Shown piece after piece: positions 15,439-28,275 of a stretch of DNA of 32,024 bases. The DNA is from a bacterium. Lineage in GTDB: Bacteria > CAIWAD01. A program made the position numbers and the translations under genes. How positions within the stretch are numbered: the first letter of the stretch is position 1; each line of letters begins with the position of its first letter. Below the pieces are notes generated by a model that did not search any database, had not been told where the DNA came from, and saw only the letters and a program-made list of their open reading frames with translations. The stretch is taken from the NCBI GenBank assembly GCA_030685015.1, contig JAUXWS010000027.1:1-32024 (forward strand), given 5' to 3'.

Positions 15439-18400
15439 GGATCCGGCTCACCTTGCGCTGGAAGTCCAGCTTGCGCTGCCCCTCCAGCTCCCGTTGAATC
15501 TGCGCCTCCAGCATCTCCGGCGTCAAACGCGCGATCTGGCGGACATGCAGTTCCAGAACGAAGCCGCCGCCCAGACCGTCGCGGTCCCGCACCTCCACCG
15601 CCAGCAGGTTGCTGCCGCTGCGAAGGAACTCGCCCAGCTCGTAGCTCATCAGGCCCGTGGGCGCCGCCTGGCCGTTCGGATCCCCGCCCACCTGCTCGTC
15701 AATGTACTCGCCGTTGAAGAAGATGGCGAATCCATCATCGGCGGCCAGCTGCAAGTTGGCCCCCACCGGCGTGCCCGCCAACTCGAAGGCGTGGCGGAAG
15801 TAGAGGGTGTCCGCCACGGCGACCACCGTGGCCTGGCTAGGCAGCGCCAGGCGCACCACGCTGTCCAGGCTGTCCACCAGCAGGGCGCCCTTCGCCAGCA
15901 GCCCGGACAAGGCCTCGGTGCTGTCGGCGGGCACGCTCAGGGTGTCCGGCGGCAGGGTGCGGCCCGGAGCCGGATTCCAGAGCGCCGCCGCCCCGGGCAG
16001 GAGACCCTGCAGGGCCGGCCGCCCGACGACCTGGGCGTCCATCCAGCCGCTCTCCTCGTGATCGGGCCGCTCGAAGCCCTCCACATAGCCGCGCCGCACG
16101 CGCCAACTCGCGCCGCTGCGGACGACCAGACCCTCCTCGCTCAAACCGAAGCGGTCGCCGAAGGCGGCGGGGTCCATCTCGGCCAGGGCCATGAGCAGGC
16201 GCCGGGCGGGGACGCTGCCGGCCCGGGTGCGCGAGACGGCGGGCTCGACCTGGACCAGCACCTCCCGCGCCGTCTGGACCAGGAAGTAGGAGGCGTCGTC
16301 CAGGGTGGTGTGGGCGTCCCGGTGGACGTAGCTGGCCGATTGCTCGAAGCGGCGCCAGTAGTCCTCCTTGCGCACGGTGAGGCCGTCCCGCCGGCGCTTC
16401 GTCTCAACGGACCAGGCCAAGGCGTGGGCGGCCAGGGTGTCGCTCAGCTCGCCGCCCAGGGAGGAGGGCAGGCCGCTCTCGATCAAATGCTGGATGATGC
16501 GCTCCGTGAGCAGCAGGCTGCTCAGCGCGTAGCCCTGGCAGAAGTCGGCCATGTCCAGCACATCGCTCCCGTAGTCCTCTTCGGTCAAGCCGGCCGGGTC
16601 GACATAGTTCTCGCCGCGGTCCACCGTGGCCAGGAAGCGGTCCACCAGGAGGTCGAACTCCGCCGCCGCCTCCCGGCGGAAGGCCAGTCCCGCCTGCGGC
16701 ACCTTGTGGACGAGCAGGCGCAAACGCTGCTCGACGCGGGGCAGCCAAAGACGGTCAAGCCCCACCTGTCCGATGATCTCGAGCCCCTCCCGGTAGGCAT
16801 CCAGGCTGCCCTGCAGGGCGACCATCACTGTGCCGCCCAGGATGTTCTTGTCCGTGTCGGCCAGACGCAGGAAGGCGTCGTCGCGATACTGGGACCTGAG
16901 GGCGAGGGCGTGGTCCACCCGCTGCTCGAAGATGGCGAGGGAGGCGAGGATGAGTTCGGGCACCCGCTCCCGGCTGCGGCTGGTCCAGATCGTGCTTTCG
17001 GTCAGGGAGCTGTCCAGCAGGTCGGCGGCGCGCAGGATCGCCAGACGCTGGGAGAGGCTGTCCTCCGACAGGCCGCCACTGTCGGGCGCGGCGGCCAGCC
17101 AGGCCTCCAGGTTCTCGCGCCGGCGGCCCAGATCCCGCTGCTGGCGGCGGAGGGACTCGATGGCCGCGTCCAGCTCCTGGGTTGTGCCGATGTAACTGCG
17201 CGCCGCGACACGAGCCAGCTCGTGGGAGGCGTCCTGGATCGTCACCTCGCTGCGCAGCCGCTCCTCCGGCGTCAGCCAGGAGGCCCGCTCCTGCTCGCGG
17301 TAGGCCCGGGCGAACTCCTCATGGGTGGCCGCGATCATGTAGCGGGCGTAGAAGACGTCGCCCGTCCCCATCTGCACCAGTTCGCTCAGGTCGGCCAGCA
17401 ATCCATCGCGCGCCGCCTTCTTGTCGGCCAGATCCTGCTCGAAGCGAAGCTCGGGTTGATGCAGGGCCAGACGCTGGTAATCCTCGAAGCGCCAGCCCAC
17501 CAGTTTGCGCAGGGCGCGCGAGGCGTAGAGCGGATTGCCCGCCCCGCCCCGCCGCAGCAGCTGGCGGTTTCGCTCCACCGCCTCGCGGTACTCGGCGCGG
17601 GCGGCCGGCTCGTCCCGTTGGCGCTGCAGGTACTCGGCCCGCTCGACATAGGCCTGCACAGTGCGCGGGTCGTCCGGATAACGGGCGGCGAAGTCGGCGT
17701 AGATCGTGTTGGCGGCCGTCACGTTGTCCAGCTTGAGCCAGAGACCGGCGTTCTCGAAGAGCACGGCCGAGGCGTCCTCGGCCTCCGGATAGCGCTCCAC
17801 GTAAATGGCGTTCATGCGGATGGTGCTGGCCCAGTCCTCGCTTCGATTGTAGCACCAGGCGGCATTGCTGATGGCCGAGCGGGCGTAGGGCGAGTCCGGG
17901 TACTCCATGGCCAGCCGCTCGAAGGTGCGGGCGGCGCGGGCCTGGTCCTTCAGCTCGTTGAGGCAGAGGAAGGCGCCCAGGGAGAGGGCCTGGTCGGCGT
18001 AGGCGGACTGCGGATGATGGTCGGCCAGGTAGAGGTAGGTCTCGGTGGCCGACGCATGGTCCTGGGCCAGGCTGAACTCGTTGCCCGCATCCATCAGGGC
18101 GGCGTCGGCGAAGGGGGAGTCCGGCACGTCCAGGGCCATGCGCCGGAACTCCTCGGCGGCGCGCCGGTGGTCCTCGGCCTTGCGCAGGCCGTCGGCGAAG
18201 CTGTAGACGGACTCGGCCTGGCGCTGACGGGCGCGGGCCAGGGCATCGGCCGGCAGGTCCATCCCCTGGATCTCGCGGGCGATGGCCTCCGCCTCCTGGA
18301 AGCGCCCCAGGGCGAAGAGACTCTCCAGCTTGAGCTGATAGGCCTCGCCCACTTCGGGCGCCTGGGGCCAGGCGGCGATCAGGCTGTCGAACAGGGCCGT

Positions 18401-20347
18401 GGCCGCCGCGAAATCGTAATGCGAGTAGTGGAGCTTGCCCTCGAGCAGGCGGTAGCCGGGAGCGCGCTCGTCTTCCGGGAAGAGGTCCACGAAGTTGGCC
18501 AGGGCCTCCTTCTTCTTCTCCTCCATGGGTGTCAAGGGCACCAGCACCATGGCGCCCACCGAATCCGGCAGGGCCGGAGCCGGCCCGCCCCGGGCCTCCG
18601 TGTCCACCAGGATCTGGGAGAGGGCGATGGCGTTGTAGGCGGCGTCGCGCCGGTCGCGCTTGGGATAGCCGCGGCTGATGGCCAGATACTCGTCATAGGC
18701 CGTGCCGTGGTCCTGCAGCTCGGCCTCCAGTGTCTTGGCCAGGTTCCAGTGGATCAGGTAGGCCGAGCTGTCGTCGGGAAAGGACTGCAGGTAGCGGCGG
18801 CTCTGCAGCATGTACTCGTCGAAGTCGGCGCGGTGGCGCGTGGCATAGGCATGGTCCAGGGCGATGCCCACGTTCTCCTCGAGGTGCCGCTCGAGCAGCT
18901 CCTCGACCCGCGCCCACGTCTCCGCGTCCGAGCGCCAGGGACCTTCCCCCGCGTAGCGCTCATAGAGCTCGTTCTTCTCCTGGTAGGCGAGCTGGGCGTC
19001 GGCCAGGGCACCGGGCGCGTAGCACTGGATGATCTTTTCCTGGATGAAAGGCGCCTCCGGCCGGTCCGCATAGAGGGAGAGCAGGCTGTCGTAGGCCGCC
19101 ACGGCGCGCGGGAAGTCCTGCGTCTCCTCGCGGAAGAGGTCGCCGTAGCGCTCCATCAGGCGCAGGCCCACCCCGGCGCGCAGCTCTCCGTCGTCCGCCA
19201 CCAGCCGGGTAAGGCCGCCCACCGTCGCCTGGTCCCAGTCGGGATCGGCGTAATTGACGGCGATGTAGGCGATGGATTCGTCCAGCAGGTCGGCCCCCAG
19301 GCCCTCCTCCACGTCCTGCTTGCGCACGGCGAACTTGGCCGCCTCGACGAAGTAGGACACGCTCGTCTCGTGTTCCTGCAGGCGGTAGTGGCACCAACCC
19401 AGCTTGTAGAGGGCCTTCTCCCGCGCCGGATAATCGTGGTAGTCGAGAATCATGGCGTAGGAGTCGATGGCCTGGCGGATGGCCTCCTCGCCGTCCTGGC
19501 GGAACCAGTATTCCCCCAGCCGCATCCAGGCCTCGGGCGCATAGGCGGAAGCGGGAAAGTCCCGCACCAAGTGCTCATAGAGGCGCCGGGACTCCTCCAC
19601 CTCCACCGGATTGGTCGAGTTCTCCCGGATGTAGGCCACGTTGTACAAGGCGTCGTCCATGAAGTCCGAGTAGGGGAACTCATCGATCACGCGCTGGTAC
19701 TTCTGCACGGCGTCGGTGAAATCCTTGACCGGTTCGAAGCCGGTGGGCAGCCCCCGCTCCGCCCGCGCCAGCAGGCTGTCCTGGGCGGCGAAATAATGCT
19801 CCTCGGAACGCGAGTAGTAGAGTTCGGCGAGCTGCAGGCAGAGCTTGGCCACCACGTCGCGCTGGCTGAAGCGCTGCAGGTTGCGGTCCCGCCGATAGGT
19901 GGCGAGGAAGCGCTCGCCCTTGTCGAGCACCGTGTCCCGCACTTGGGCCCTGCGTTTGAGCAGGCTCTCCCGCTCGGCCTCGTACTCGCGCTGGAGGGTG
20001 CGCAGCTGACTCTCGTCCAGATCGAAAAGACGGGCCTCCTCGATGCTGCGCAGCAGGTGGATGAGGCGCAGCTTGAGCTTGGAGATCTCAATGTTGATCT
20101 CCCCCTGCCTGGGGCCGCTGCGGGAGGCGTCCAGGGCCACCAGCTCACGGTACTGGGCCAGCACCAGGTTGCCCTCGTCGATCCAGGCGCGGGCCCGATC
20201 CCCCACCGCCAATTGGGAGACGCGCCCCCAGCGGGCCAGCACGGCCTCCTCGATGCGGACCTTGTCGGAAGTGGCGGCCGGCTGGGCCAGGACGCCGGAC
20301 ACCAGCAGCGTCAGCAGGGCCAGCGCCAGCAGCAGGAGCTTCCTCAT
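15416..20347 (-). CDS. Giant secreted TPR protein (1643 aa) with putative C-terminal carbohydrate-binding-type domain
   Basis: A signal peptide (residues 1-21, KLLLLALALLTLLVSGVLA) precedes a coiled-coil region (about 75-155). An array of TPR/YbgF-like helical repeats then extends to at least residue 950, with recurring YPDSPYA- and FPYSDF-type turns. A long helical region follows. At about 1515-1603 is a putative galactose-binding-like beta-sandwich (ADDGFAIFFNGEYID, then SGSNLLAVEVRD). The protein is expected in the periplasm as a scaffold. Its ATG overlaps the stop of TPR protein A as ATGA, and its end overlaps the small secreted protein gene. Large TPR proteins also accompany Agl/Glt gliding motors (AgmK-type), but this resemblance is architectural, not a demonstrated orthology. 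Confidence 0.85.
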   Translation of the reverse strand: MRKLLLLALALLTLLVSGVLAQPAATSDKVRIEEAVLARWGRVSQLAVGDRARAWIDEGNLVLAQYRELVALDASRSGPRQGEINIEISKLKLRLIHLLRSIEEARLFDLDESQLRTLQREYEAERESLLKRRAQVRDTVLDKGERFLATYRRDRNLQRFSQRDVVAKLCLQLAELYYSRSEEHYFAAQDSLLARAERGLPTGFEPVKDFTDAVQKYQRVIDEFPYSDFMDDALYNVAYIRENSTNPVEVEESRRLYEHLVRDFPASAYAPEAWMRLGEYWFRQDGEEAIRQAIDSYAMILDYHDYPAREKALYKLGWCHYRLQEHETSVSYFVEAAKFAVRKQDVEEGLGADLLDESIAYIAVNYADPDWDQATVGGLTRLVADDGELRAGVGLRLMERYGDLFREETQDFPRAVAAYDSLLSLYADRPEAPFIQEKIIQCYAPGALADAQLAYQEKNELYERYAGEGPWRSDAETWARVEELLERHLEENVGIALDHAYATRHRADFDEYMLQSRRYLQSFPDDSSAYLIHWNLAKTLEAELQDHGTAYDEYLAISRGYPKRDRRDAAYNAIALSQILVDTEARGGPAPALPDSVGAMVLVPLTPMEEKKKEALANFVDLFPEDERAPGYRLLEGKLHYSHYDFAAATALFDSLIAAWPQAPEVGEAYQLKLESLFALGRFQEAEAIAREIQGMDLPADALARARQRQAESVYSFADGLRKAEDHRRAAEEFRRMALDVPDSPFADAALMDAGNEFSLAQDHASATETYLYLADHHPQSAYADQALSLGAFLCLNELKDQARAARTFERLAMEYPDSPYARSAISNAAWCYNRSEDWASTIRMNAIYVERYPEAEDASAVLFENAGLWLKLDNVTAANTIYADFAARYPDDPRTVQAYVERAEYLQRQRDEPAARAEYREAVERNRQLLRRGGAGNPLYASRALRKLVGWRFEDYQRLALHQPELRFEQDLADKKAARDGLLADLSELVQMGTGDVFYARYMIAATHEEFARAYREQERASWLTPEERLRSEVTIQDASHELARVAARSYIGTTQELDAAIESLRRQQRDLGRRRENLEAWLAAAPDSGGLSEDSLSQRLAILRAADLLDSSLTESTIWTSRSRERVPELILASLAIFEQRVDHALALRSQYRDDAFLRLADTDKNILGGTVMVALQGSLDAYREGLEIIGQVGLDRLWLPRVEQRLRLLVHKVPQAGLAFRREAAAEFDLLVDRFLATVDRGENYVDPAGLTEEDYGSDVLDMADFCQGYALSSLLLTERIIQHLIESGLPSSLGGELSDTLAAHALAWSVETKRRRDGLTVRKEDYWRRFEQSASYVHRDAHTTLDDASYFLVQTAREVLVQVEPAVSRTRAGSVPARRLLMALAEMDPAAFGDRFGLSEEGLVVRSGASWRVRRGYVEGFERPDHEESGWMDAQVVGRPALQGLLPGAAALWNPAPGRTLPPDTLSVPADSTEALSGLLAKGALLVDSLDSVVRLALPSQATVVAVADTLYFRHAFELAGTPVGANLQLAADDGFAIFFNGEYIDEQVGGDPNGQAAPTGLMSYELGEFLRSGSNLLAVEVRDRDGLGGGFVLELHVRQIARLTPEMLEAQIQRELEGQRKLDFQRKVSRIHVKNRID

Positions 20348-22434
20348 GGGCGACCTCCGCCGCCGTTGGCCGCTCCCGCGCCACCCTCGAGCAGGCCGCC
20401 GATGCTTTCCAGGTAGCCGTCCAACTCGCGCAGGCGGTCCTCGATGCGGCGCAACTCCTCGAACTCGATGTCGCCGATGGCCAGGCGTGAAAAAGCCAGC
20501 TCACTCCAGCGGGGCAGGTTGCTCATGACCGGACGTCGCGGCAGGCGGGCGGCGTGGCTGCGCAGGCCCTCCACCCCGGCCTCCATCCGCAGGTAGCGCT
20601 CGCGGTAAAGGGTCTGCAGGGGATCGCTCTCCAGGCCGCGGGGCTGCAGCTCGGCCAGGCGCCCGTCCAGGCGGTTCAGCTCGATGCGCGAACTGACGGC
20701 CAGGGTGTCCAGCATGGCATTGGCGCTGGCCAGGGTCCGCTCATGGATCATGAGGGGCTGGCGCTGGATCTCCATCAAGCCGGAGAAGCGGATGCGGCTC
20801 ATGAGGCGCCGCACGTCCCGTTGGAGGAGGGCCATCTCCTGGCGGGCGGCCGGGGCGGCCTCCTGGTAATCGCTCTTCAGCAGGGTGCCCAGGCGGCGCG
20901 CCAATTGGGCGATCTGCCGCCGCTCGTCGATGTACTCGCGCATGGACTCGTTGGCTGTCTGCAACTCGGTGTACTTGACGCGGTTCATGAGGACGCGGCT
21001 CTGGCCGCGCAGCCGCAGGTACTCGTCGAAGTGGTCGGTGCGGCCCTCGCCGAAGACGCTGGTCTCCATCTCCACCAGTCGACGCAGCAGGTGCAGCATC
21101 TGCCGCCGCTCAAGGGCCAGCTCGCGCAGGCTCTCGCCCCGCTCGGCCTCGTCCATCACCTGGCTGTACCAGCGGCGCGACTCCTCGCTGTTCAGCTCCT
21201 CGGCGGCGTATCCGGCCAGGGTCATGGCCTCGTAGCGGTAGGAGGAGGAGGGATAATGGGTCACCAGCTCGCGGGAAAGGGAGAGGGCCCGCTCGTGGTC
21301 TGAGAGGCTGAGGCCGCTCCAGGCCTTCCCGAGCAACGCTTCCGGGTAGCGCTCGCCGCCCTTGGCCACCGCCTCGAACATGCGGGCCGCCTCCTGGAAC
21401 TGGCCGGCCTCGAAATAGAGATAGCCCAGCTTGATGCGGGCATCCTCGCGGATGGCGGGGTTGGCCGGATCCTCGCGCCGCTGGCGGCGGGACATGGCGG
21501 CCAGGTCCTCGAAGAGGGCGATGGCGTCGGTCTGGCGGTTCTCCAGGATCAGGCAGAGGCCCGTCAGGTGGCGGGCGCGGATCTTGACCGGATCCCCGGC
21601 CGGCACCTGCTCGAGCAGGCGCAGGGCGTCGCGGAAACGCTGCGCCAGGAAGTACTCGCGACCACACAGGTAGGAGACCTCGCCCGGGGCGGCGGCCAGG
21701 TCGCGGCTGAACTCGTCGCACTCGGCCACGGCCGTGGCGTGCTGGCCGAAGAGGGCGCGCAGGGCGACAAGATGCCGGAAGGCCTGGGGTCGGAAGGCGC
21801 TTTCCGGCTGCGTGCGCAGCAGGACCAGGTAGTGCTCCACCGCCGTGTCCCAGGCGCCGTCCGCCAGGGCGGCCTCGGCGCGATAGAAGCGCACGTCGTC
21901 CAGGTTGACATAGGGATAGAGGTCCAGGATCTCCTGCAGCAGCGCTCCAGCCAGGCCGTGCTGCCCTGCGGCATAGGCGGCCACGGCGCGCTTCAGGTCC
22001 CGCCGGAACATGTCCTGCAGCGCATCGGGCGCCGCCGTGGAGGCCAGGCGGCGGCGGATGTCCCCCGAGGCGGCCAGCTTGACGGCAAGCACCTCCTGTT
22101 GGCGCTTCATCCAATAGTCCAGCCGTTCCGCCACATGGGCAGCGCCGTCCGGAGCCTTGACCGGCGTGATCAGGGCCGGCACGTCATCTGACAGCAGCGG
22201 CTCAAGGGCCAGGTTGCCCAGGATCCCGCTGCGTCCGCCCTCCTCGATGATGCCCTCCAGCCGGAAGGTGAGCACCTGCTCCTGGAGGATGAGCCGGCGC
22301 GTCAGGGAGCGCACCTGGTCGCGCAGCCAGGCTTCGCGGGCTTGATCGAAGGTGACGGGAGCGGGGTCGATGGCTTCCGCGGCCATGCACCAGAGCGGCG
22401 AGAAGGCCAGGAGGATCAGTACTCTTGGGAGCAT
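20344..22434 (-). CDS. Secreted TPR protein A (about 696 aa)
   Basis: The N-terminus has a signal-like segment (LPRVLILLAFSPLWCMAAEA). Helical TPR repeats follow across roughly residues 130-420 (for example FRYDAL-like and YLYFEAGQFQEAARMFEAVA units). The last third is coiled-coil rich (IDERRQIAQLARRL, RIELNRLDGRLAEL). It should be a periplasmic scaffold. I favour ATG 22434, which begins the signal sequence and has GGAAG upstream; GTG 22467 would add eleven basic residues. It is the first gene after the promoter at 22552-22580 and its stop overlaps the giant TPR gene by ATGA. No enzyme motif was seen. Confidence 0.82.
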   Translation of the reverse strand: MLPRVLILLAFSPLWCMAAEAIDPAPVTFDQAREAWLRDQVRSLTRRLILQEQVLTFRLEGIIEEGGRSGILGNLALEPLLSDDVPALITPVKAPDGAAHVAERLDYWMKRQQEVLAVKLAASGDIRRRLASTAAPDALQDMFRRDLKRAVAAYAAGQHGLAGALLQEILDLYPYVNLDDVRFYRAEAALADGAWDTAVEHYLVLLRTQPESAFRPQAFRHLVALRALFGQHATAVAECDEFSRDLAAAPGEVSYLCGREYFLAQRFRDALRLLEQVPAGDPVKIRARHLTGLCLILENRQTDAIALFEDLAAMSRRQRREDPANPAIREDARIKLGYLYFEAGQFQEAARMFEAVAKGGERYPEALLGKAWSGLSLSDHERALSLSRELVTHYPSSSYRYEAMTLAGYAAEELNSEESRRWYSQVMDEAERGESLRELALERRQMLHLLRRLVEMETSVFGEGRTDHFDEYLRLRGQSRVLMNRVKYTELQTANESMREYIDERRQIAQLARRLGTLLKSDYQEAAPAARQEMALLQRDVRRLMSRIRFSGLMEIQRQPLMIHERTLASANAMLDTLAVSSRIELNRLDGRLAELQPRGLESDPLQTLYRERYLRMEAGVEGLRSHAARLPRRPVMSNLPRWSELAFSRLAIGDIEFEELRRIEDRLRELDGYLESIGGLLEGGAGAANGGGGRP

Positions 22435-22749
22435 GCACTTCCGGAACCGGCTTCGCCTTCGATTCACCTGCTACCCTGTTCGAGTTGCCAATGGTGTGGG
22501 AAGTCTCTGTCTGGCCCGGCCACGAGTGCGGTCGGTATGCCGTGCGCGAAGAAAGTAGGAATCACCTGCTCTCAAGTCAATTCGGAAGCCCGGTTGGGGC
22601 GCTTGTCGGCCCCTCCCTGGCCGGATGGGACTGTCGCCCCCGGCCCCTCATTGAACAAGGGCGGCATCGGGGACGGGGGAGCGGCCCAATCCACTGCGGC
22701 CCGGGGATCCTGCGGCCGGCTGTTGCCCCAGACCGCGCCGCCCATCCGC
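22435..22749. other. Intergenic region between atpC and the TPR operon, 315 nt
   Basis: Besides the promoter at 22552-22580, it contains a GC-rich hairpin (22619-22645; GGCCGG and CCGGCC arms extended by GGG/CCC with a 2-nt bulge) without a T-run on the minus strand. It could end the atp transcript but is not a classic intrinsic terminator. I see no gene here. Confidence 0.5.
22552..22580 (-). promoter_or_regulatory. Probable sigma70-type promoter of the TPR/Exb operon
   Basis: TTGACT (22575-22580) and TACTTT (22552-22557) are separated by 17 nt on the minus strand. The predicted start near 22545 gives a leader of about 110 nt before ATG 22434. The -35 is a 5/6 match and the -10 is 3/6. It is the only good match in the 315-nt gap after atpC. 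Confidence 0.55.
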
Positions 22750-24662
<1,913 letters not shown>

Positions 24663-25526
24663 CTACTGGATGGCCGCGGCGCCGCCCACAATTTCCGCGA
24701 TCTCCTGCGTGATGGCCGCCTGGCGCGTCCGGTTGTACTGCAGGGTCAGATCGGCGATCATCTCGCTTGCGTTCTCCGTGGCGCTTTCCATCGCCGTCAT
24801 CCGCGCCCCCTGCTCGGCGGCGTGGGAATCCAGCAGCACGCGCCAGACGATGCGGTCGACATACATGGGCAGCAGCCGGTCCAGCACCGCCCGGGGGCTG
24901 GGCTCGAAGATGGCCTCGGCGGGCGGGGCGCCGCCGCCCTCCTCCAACACCACCGGCAGCAGCTGGTCCGTGTGCAGGATCTGTTGGATGGCGCTCTTGA
25001 ACTCGTTGAAGACGAGCACGACGCGATCCACCTTGCCCTCGCTGAAGAGGGCGGTGATCTCCTGCCCGATGGAGCTGGCGTGGGTGAAGGCGAGACGGTT
25101 GAAGACGCCCGTCCAGCGCCCCACGATGGGGGTGGGCCGGTTGCGGAAGAAATCCACGCCCTTCTTGCCCACCAGGTAGAGCACGCTCCGCTGGTCGGCC
25201 GGCGCCGCGGCCAGCAGCTGCTGCGCCCGCTTGATCACCGCCGCGTTGAAGCTGCCGCACAGGCCGCGGTCGGCCGTCACCACCAAGTAGCAGACCACCG
25301 GCCGCTCCGTGCGGCGGCGGTCCAGCAGGGGATGGAGGCCGGCCTCCTGGCTGCCGGCCAGCCCGGCGAGGGCCTCCTGCAGGCGCAGGGCATAGGGGCG
25401 GGCCAGGATGATCGCCTCCTGGGCCCGGCGCAGCTTGGCCGCGGAGACCATCTTCATGGCCTTGGTGATCTGCTGCGTGGAGGCCACGCTGCTGATCCGC
25501 CGCTTGATCTGCTTCAGGTTGGCCAT
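24663..25526 (-). CDS. ATP synthase F1 subunit gamma
   Basis: This 287-residue subunit is the central rotor shaft of F1. The N-terminal helix (LKQIKRRISSVASTQQITKAMKMVSAAKLRRAQ in parts) and the C-terminal helix (ENASEMIADLTLQYNRTRQAAITQEIAEI in parts) are the highly conserved coiled-coil. The central Rossmann-type domain contains TADRGLCGSFNA. The length is normal. Its ATG lies 2 nt after the atpA stop. Confidence 0.97.
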   Translation of the reverse strand: MANLKQIKRRISSVASTQQITKAMKMVSAAKLRRAQEAIILARPYALRLQEALAGLAGSQEAGLHPLLDRRRTERPVVCYLVVTADRGLCGSFNAAVIKRAQQLLAAAPADQRSVLYLVGKKGVDFFRNRPTPIVGRWTGVFNRLAFTHASSIGQEITALFSEGKVDRVVLVFNEFKSAIQQILHTDQLLPVVLEEGGGAPPAEAIFEPSPRAVLDRLLPMYVDRIVWRVLLDSHAAEQGARMTAMESATENASEMIADLTLQYNRTRQAAITQEIAEIVGGAAAIQ

Positions 25527-25528
25527 GC

Positions 25529-27070
<1,542 letters not shown>

Positions 27071-27142
27071 CAAGACTCCTTCATGCAATCATGCATCTCA
27101 ACGATTCGGCGCCGCAGGGCGCGGCCTTCCTGCCGGTGGGCC

Positions 27143-27673
27143 TCAGCCGGCCAACAAGTGGCGGCGCAGGCGGTCCAGCCTCGTGCGCAGGGACAGGTCC
27201 AGCAACTGGTTGCCCACCCGCGCCACGAAGCCGCCCAGCAGCTCGGGATCCTGCACCTGCCGCAGGCGCAGCTCGGTTCCGGTCAGACGGGCCATCGTCC
27301 CGCGGATGCGCTCCCCCAGCTCCTCCGACAGCGGGGCCGCCGTGCGCAGTTCCCCCACCGCCCGGCCCGCCGCCGCGTCCTCCAGGTCGCGCAGGACCTG
27401 GACCATCTCCGCCAGGGCGCCGGCACGACCCTTGCGGATCACCAGGCTCAACCAGGAAAGGAAGAGCGGGCTGGTGCCGGCAAAGATCTCGGCGACAATG
27501 GCCAAGCGCGTGGCCAGCGGCACCTTGGGCGAAAGGAGCAGGGGCTGCAGGTCGGTGCGCAGGGCCTCGGCCAGGGCATCCGCCTCCGCCCGTACGCGCT
27601 CGCCCGTGCCCGCCTCGCGGGCGGCCTCGAAGAGGGCCCGCCCATAGCTGCGGGCGACGGCGCCCCGGCTCAC
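27143..27673 (-). CDS. ATP synthase F1 subunit delta
   Basis: This 176-residue protein has the six-helix N-terminal domain (VARSYGRALFEAARE, then LFLSWLSLVIRKGRAG) and the C-terminal stalk-binding domain (ELLGGFVARVGNQLLDLSLRTRLDRLRRHL in parts). It connects the alpha-beta ring to the b stalk. The GTG start has GGAGG about 6 nt upstream. It overlaps the stop of a 21-codon ORF that fills the gap from atpF. Confidence 0.94.
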   Translation of the reverse strand: MSRGAVARSYGRALFEAAREAGTGERVRAEADALAEALRTDLQPLLLSPKVPLATRLAIVAEIFAGTSPLFLSWLSLVIRKGRAGALAEMVQVLRDLEDAAAGRAVGELRTAAPLSEELGERIRGTMARLTGTELRLRQVQDPELLGGFVARVGNQLLDLSLRTRLDRLRRHLLAG

Positions 27674-27735
27674 AGGGTCCTCCAGGCGGCATGGCGGGTG
27701 ATCGGCGTGGCCGCCATGTGGTCCGGCCGGCTCAT
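27670..27735 (-). other. Possible 21-codon coupling ORF between atpF and atpH
   Basis: An ORF runs ATG (27733-27735), overlapping the atpF stop as ATGA, to a TGA at 27670-27672 that overlaps the atpH GTG. It fills the gap exactly and could pass ribosomes from atpF to atpH. It contains the atpH Shine-Dalgarno sequence. The peptide has no recognisable features and the arrangement could be chance. Confidence 0.35.
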
Positions 27736-28235
27736 GAGGCCTGCTCCGCCTGGCGCAGTGCGTCCTGGATGATCGCCTCGTGGTCCGCCCGCTTGAGGCC
27801 GCGGCGCATCACCTGCTCGGCGGCGGCCAAGCTGAGCCCGACCAACTCGCCCTGCAGGCTCTGGCGGACCTTGATCGCCTCGCGGGCGATCTCCTCGCTG
27901 GCCCGTTCGCGCAGCTTCTGCGCCTCGGCCCGCGCCAGCTCGGCCTGTTCCGCCTCGTAGCGCTGGGCCCGTTCGCGGCTTTCGCCCAGGAGGGCCTGCG
28001 CCTCGCGCCGGGCCTCGCCCAGGGCTTGCTCATGGCTCTGGCGGGCCTGTTCGGCCGCCTGGCGGTCGAAGCGGGCGCGCTCGATGTCGTCCCGGATGCC
28101 CTGCTCGCGGGCCTCCAGGGCACCCAGGATGGGCTTCCAGGCAAACTTGCGCAGGATGAGGAGCAGGATCAGGAAGGTGATGATCGTGTAGAGGACCGAA
28201 CCCGGATCCAGCGAAAAAATGTTGTTCAGACTCAT
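27732..28235 (-). CDS. ATP synthase Fo subunit b
   Basis: This 167-residue protein has one N-terminal membrane segment (about residues 12-30, [18 protein letters not shown]) and a long Glu/Arg/Ala-rich helix with no breaks. This is the typical b subunit that forms the peripheral stalk. The WKPI motif after the membrane segment is well conserved. ATG 28235 follows GGGAGG. Only one b gene is present, so it probably forms a homodimer. Confidence 0.96.
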   Translation of the reverse strand: MSLNNIFSLDPGSVLYTIITFLILLLILRKFAWKPILGALEAREQGIRDDIERARFDRQAAEQARQSHEQALGEARREAQALLGESRERAQRYEAEQAELARAEAQKLRERASEEIAREAIKVRQSLQGELVGLSLAAAEQVMRRGLKRADHEAIIQDALRQAEQAS

Positions 28236-28275
28236 CCGCCCGGCCTCCCTGCCGATTGACGCTCCGCGTCGACCA

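Noticed and set aside
15134-20416. A 1760-codon open plus-strand frame opposite the giant TPR gene
   Set aside because: Antisense shadow: the minus strand has a signal peptide, TPR repeats and ATGA coupling. The plus frame has no recognisable domain or ribosome-binding site.
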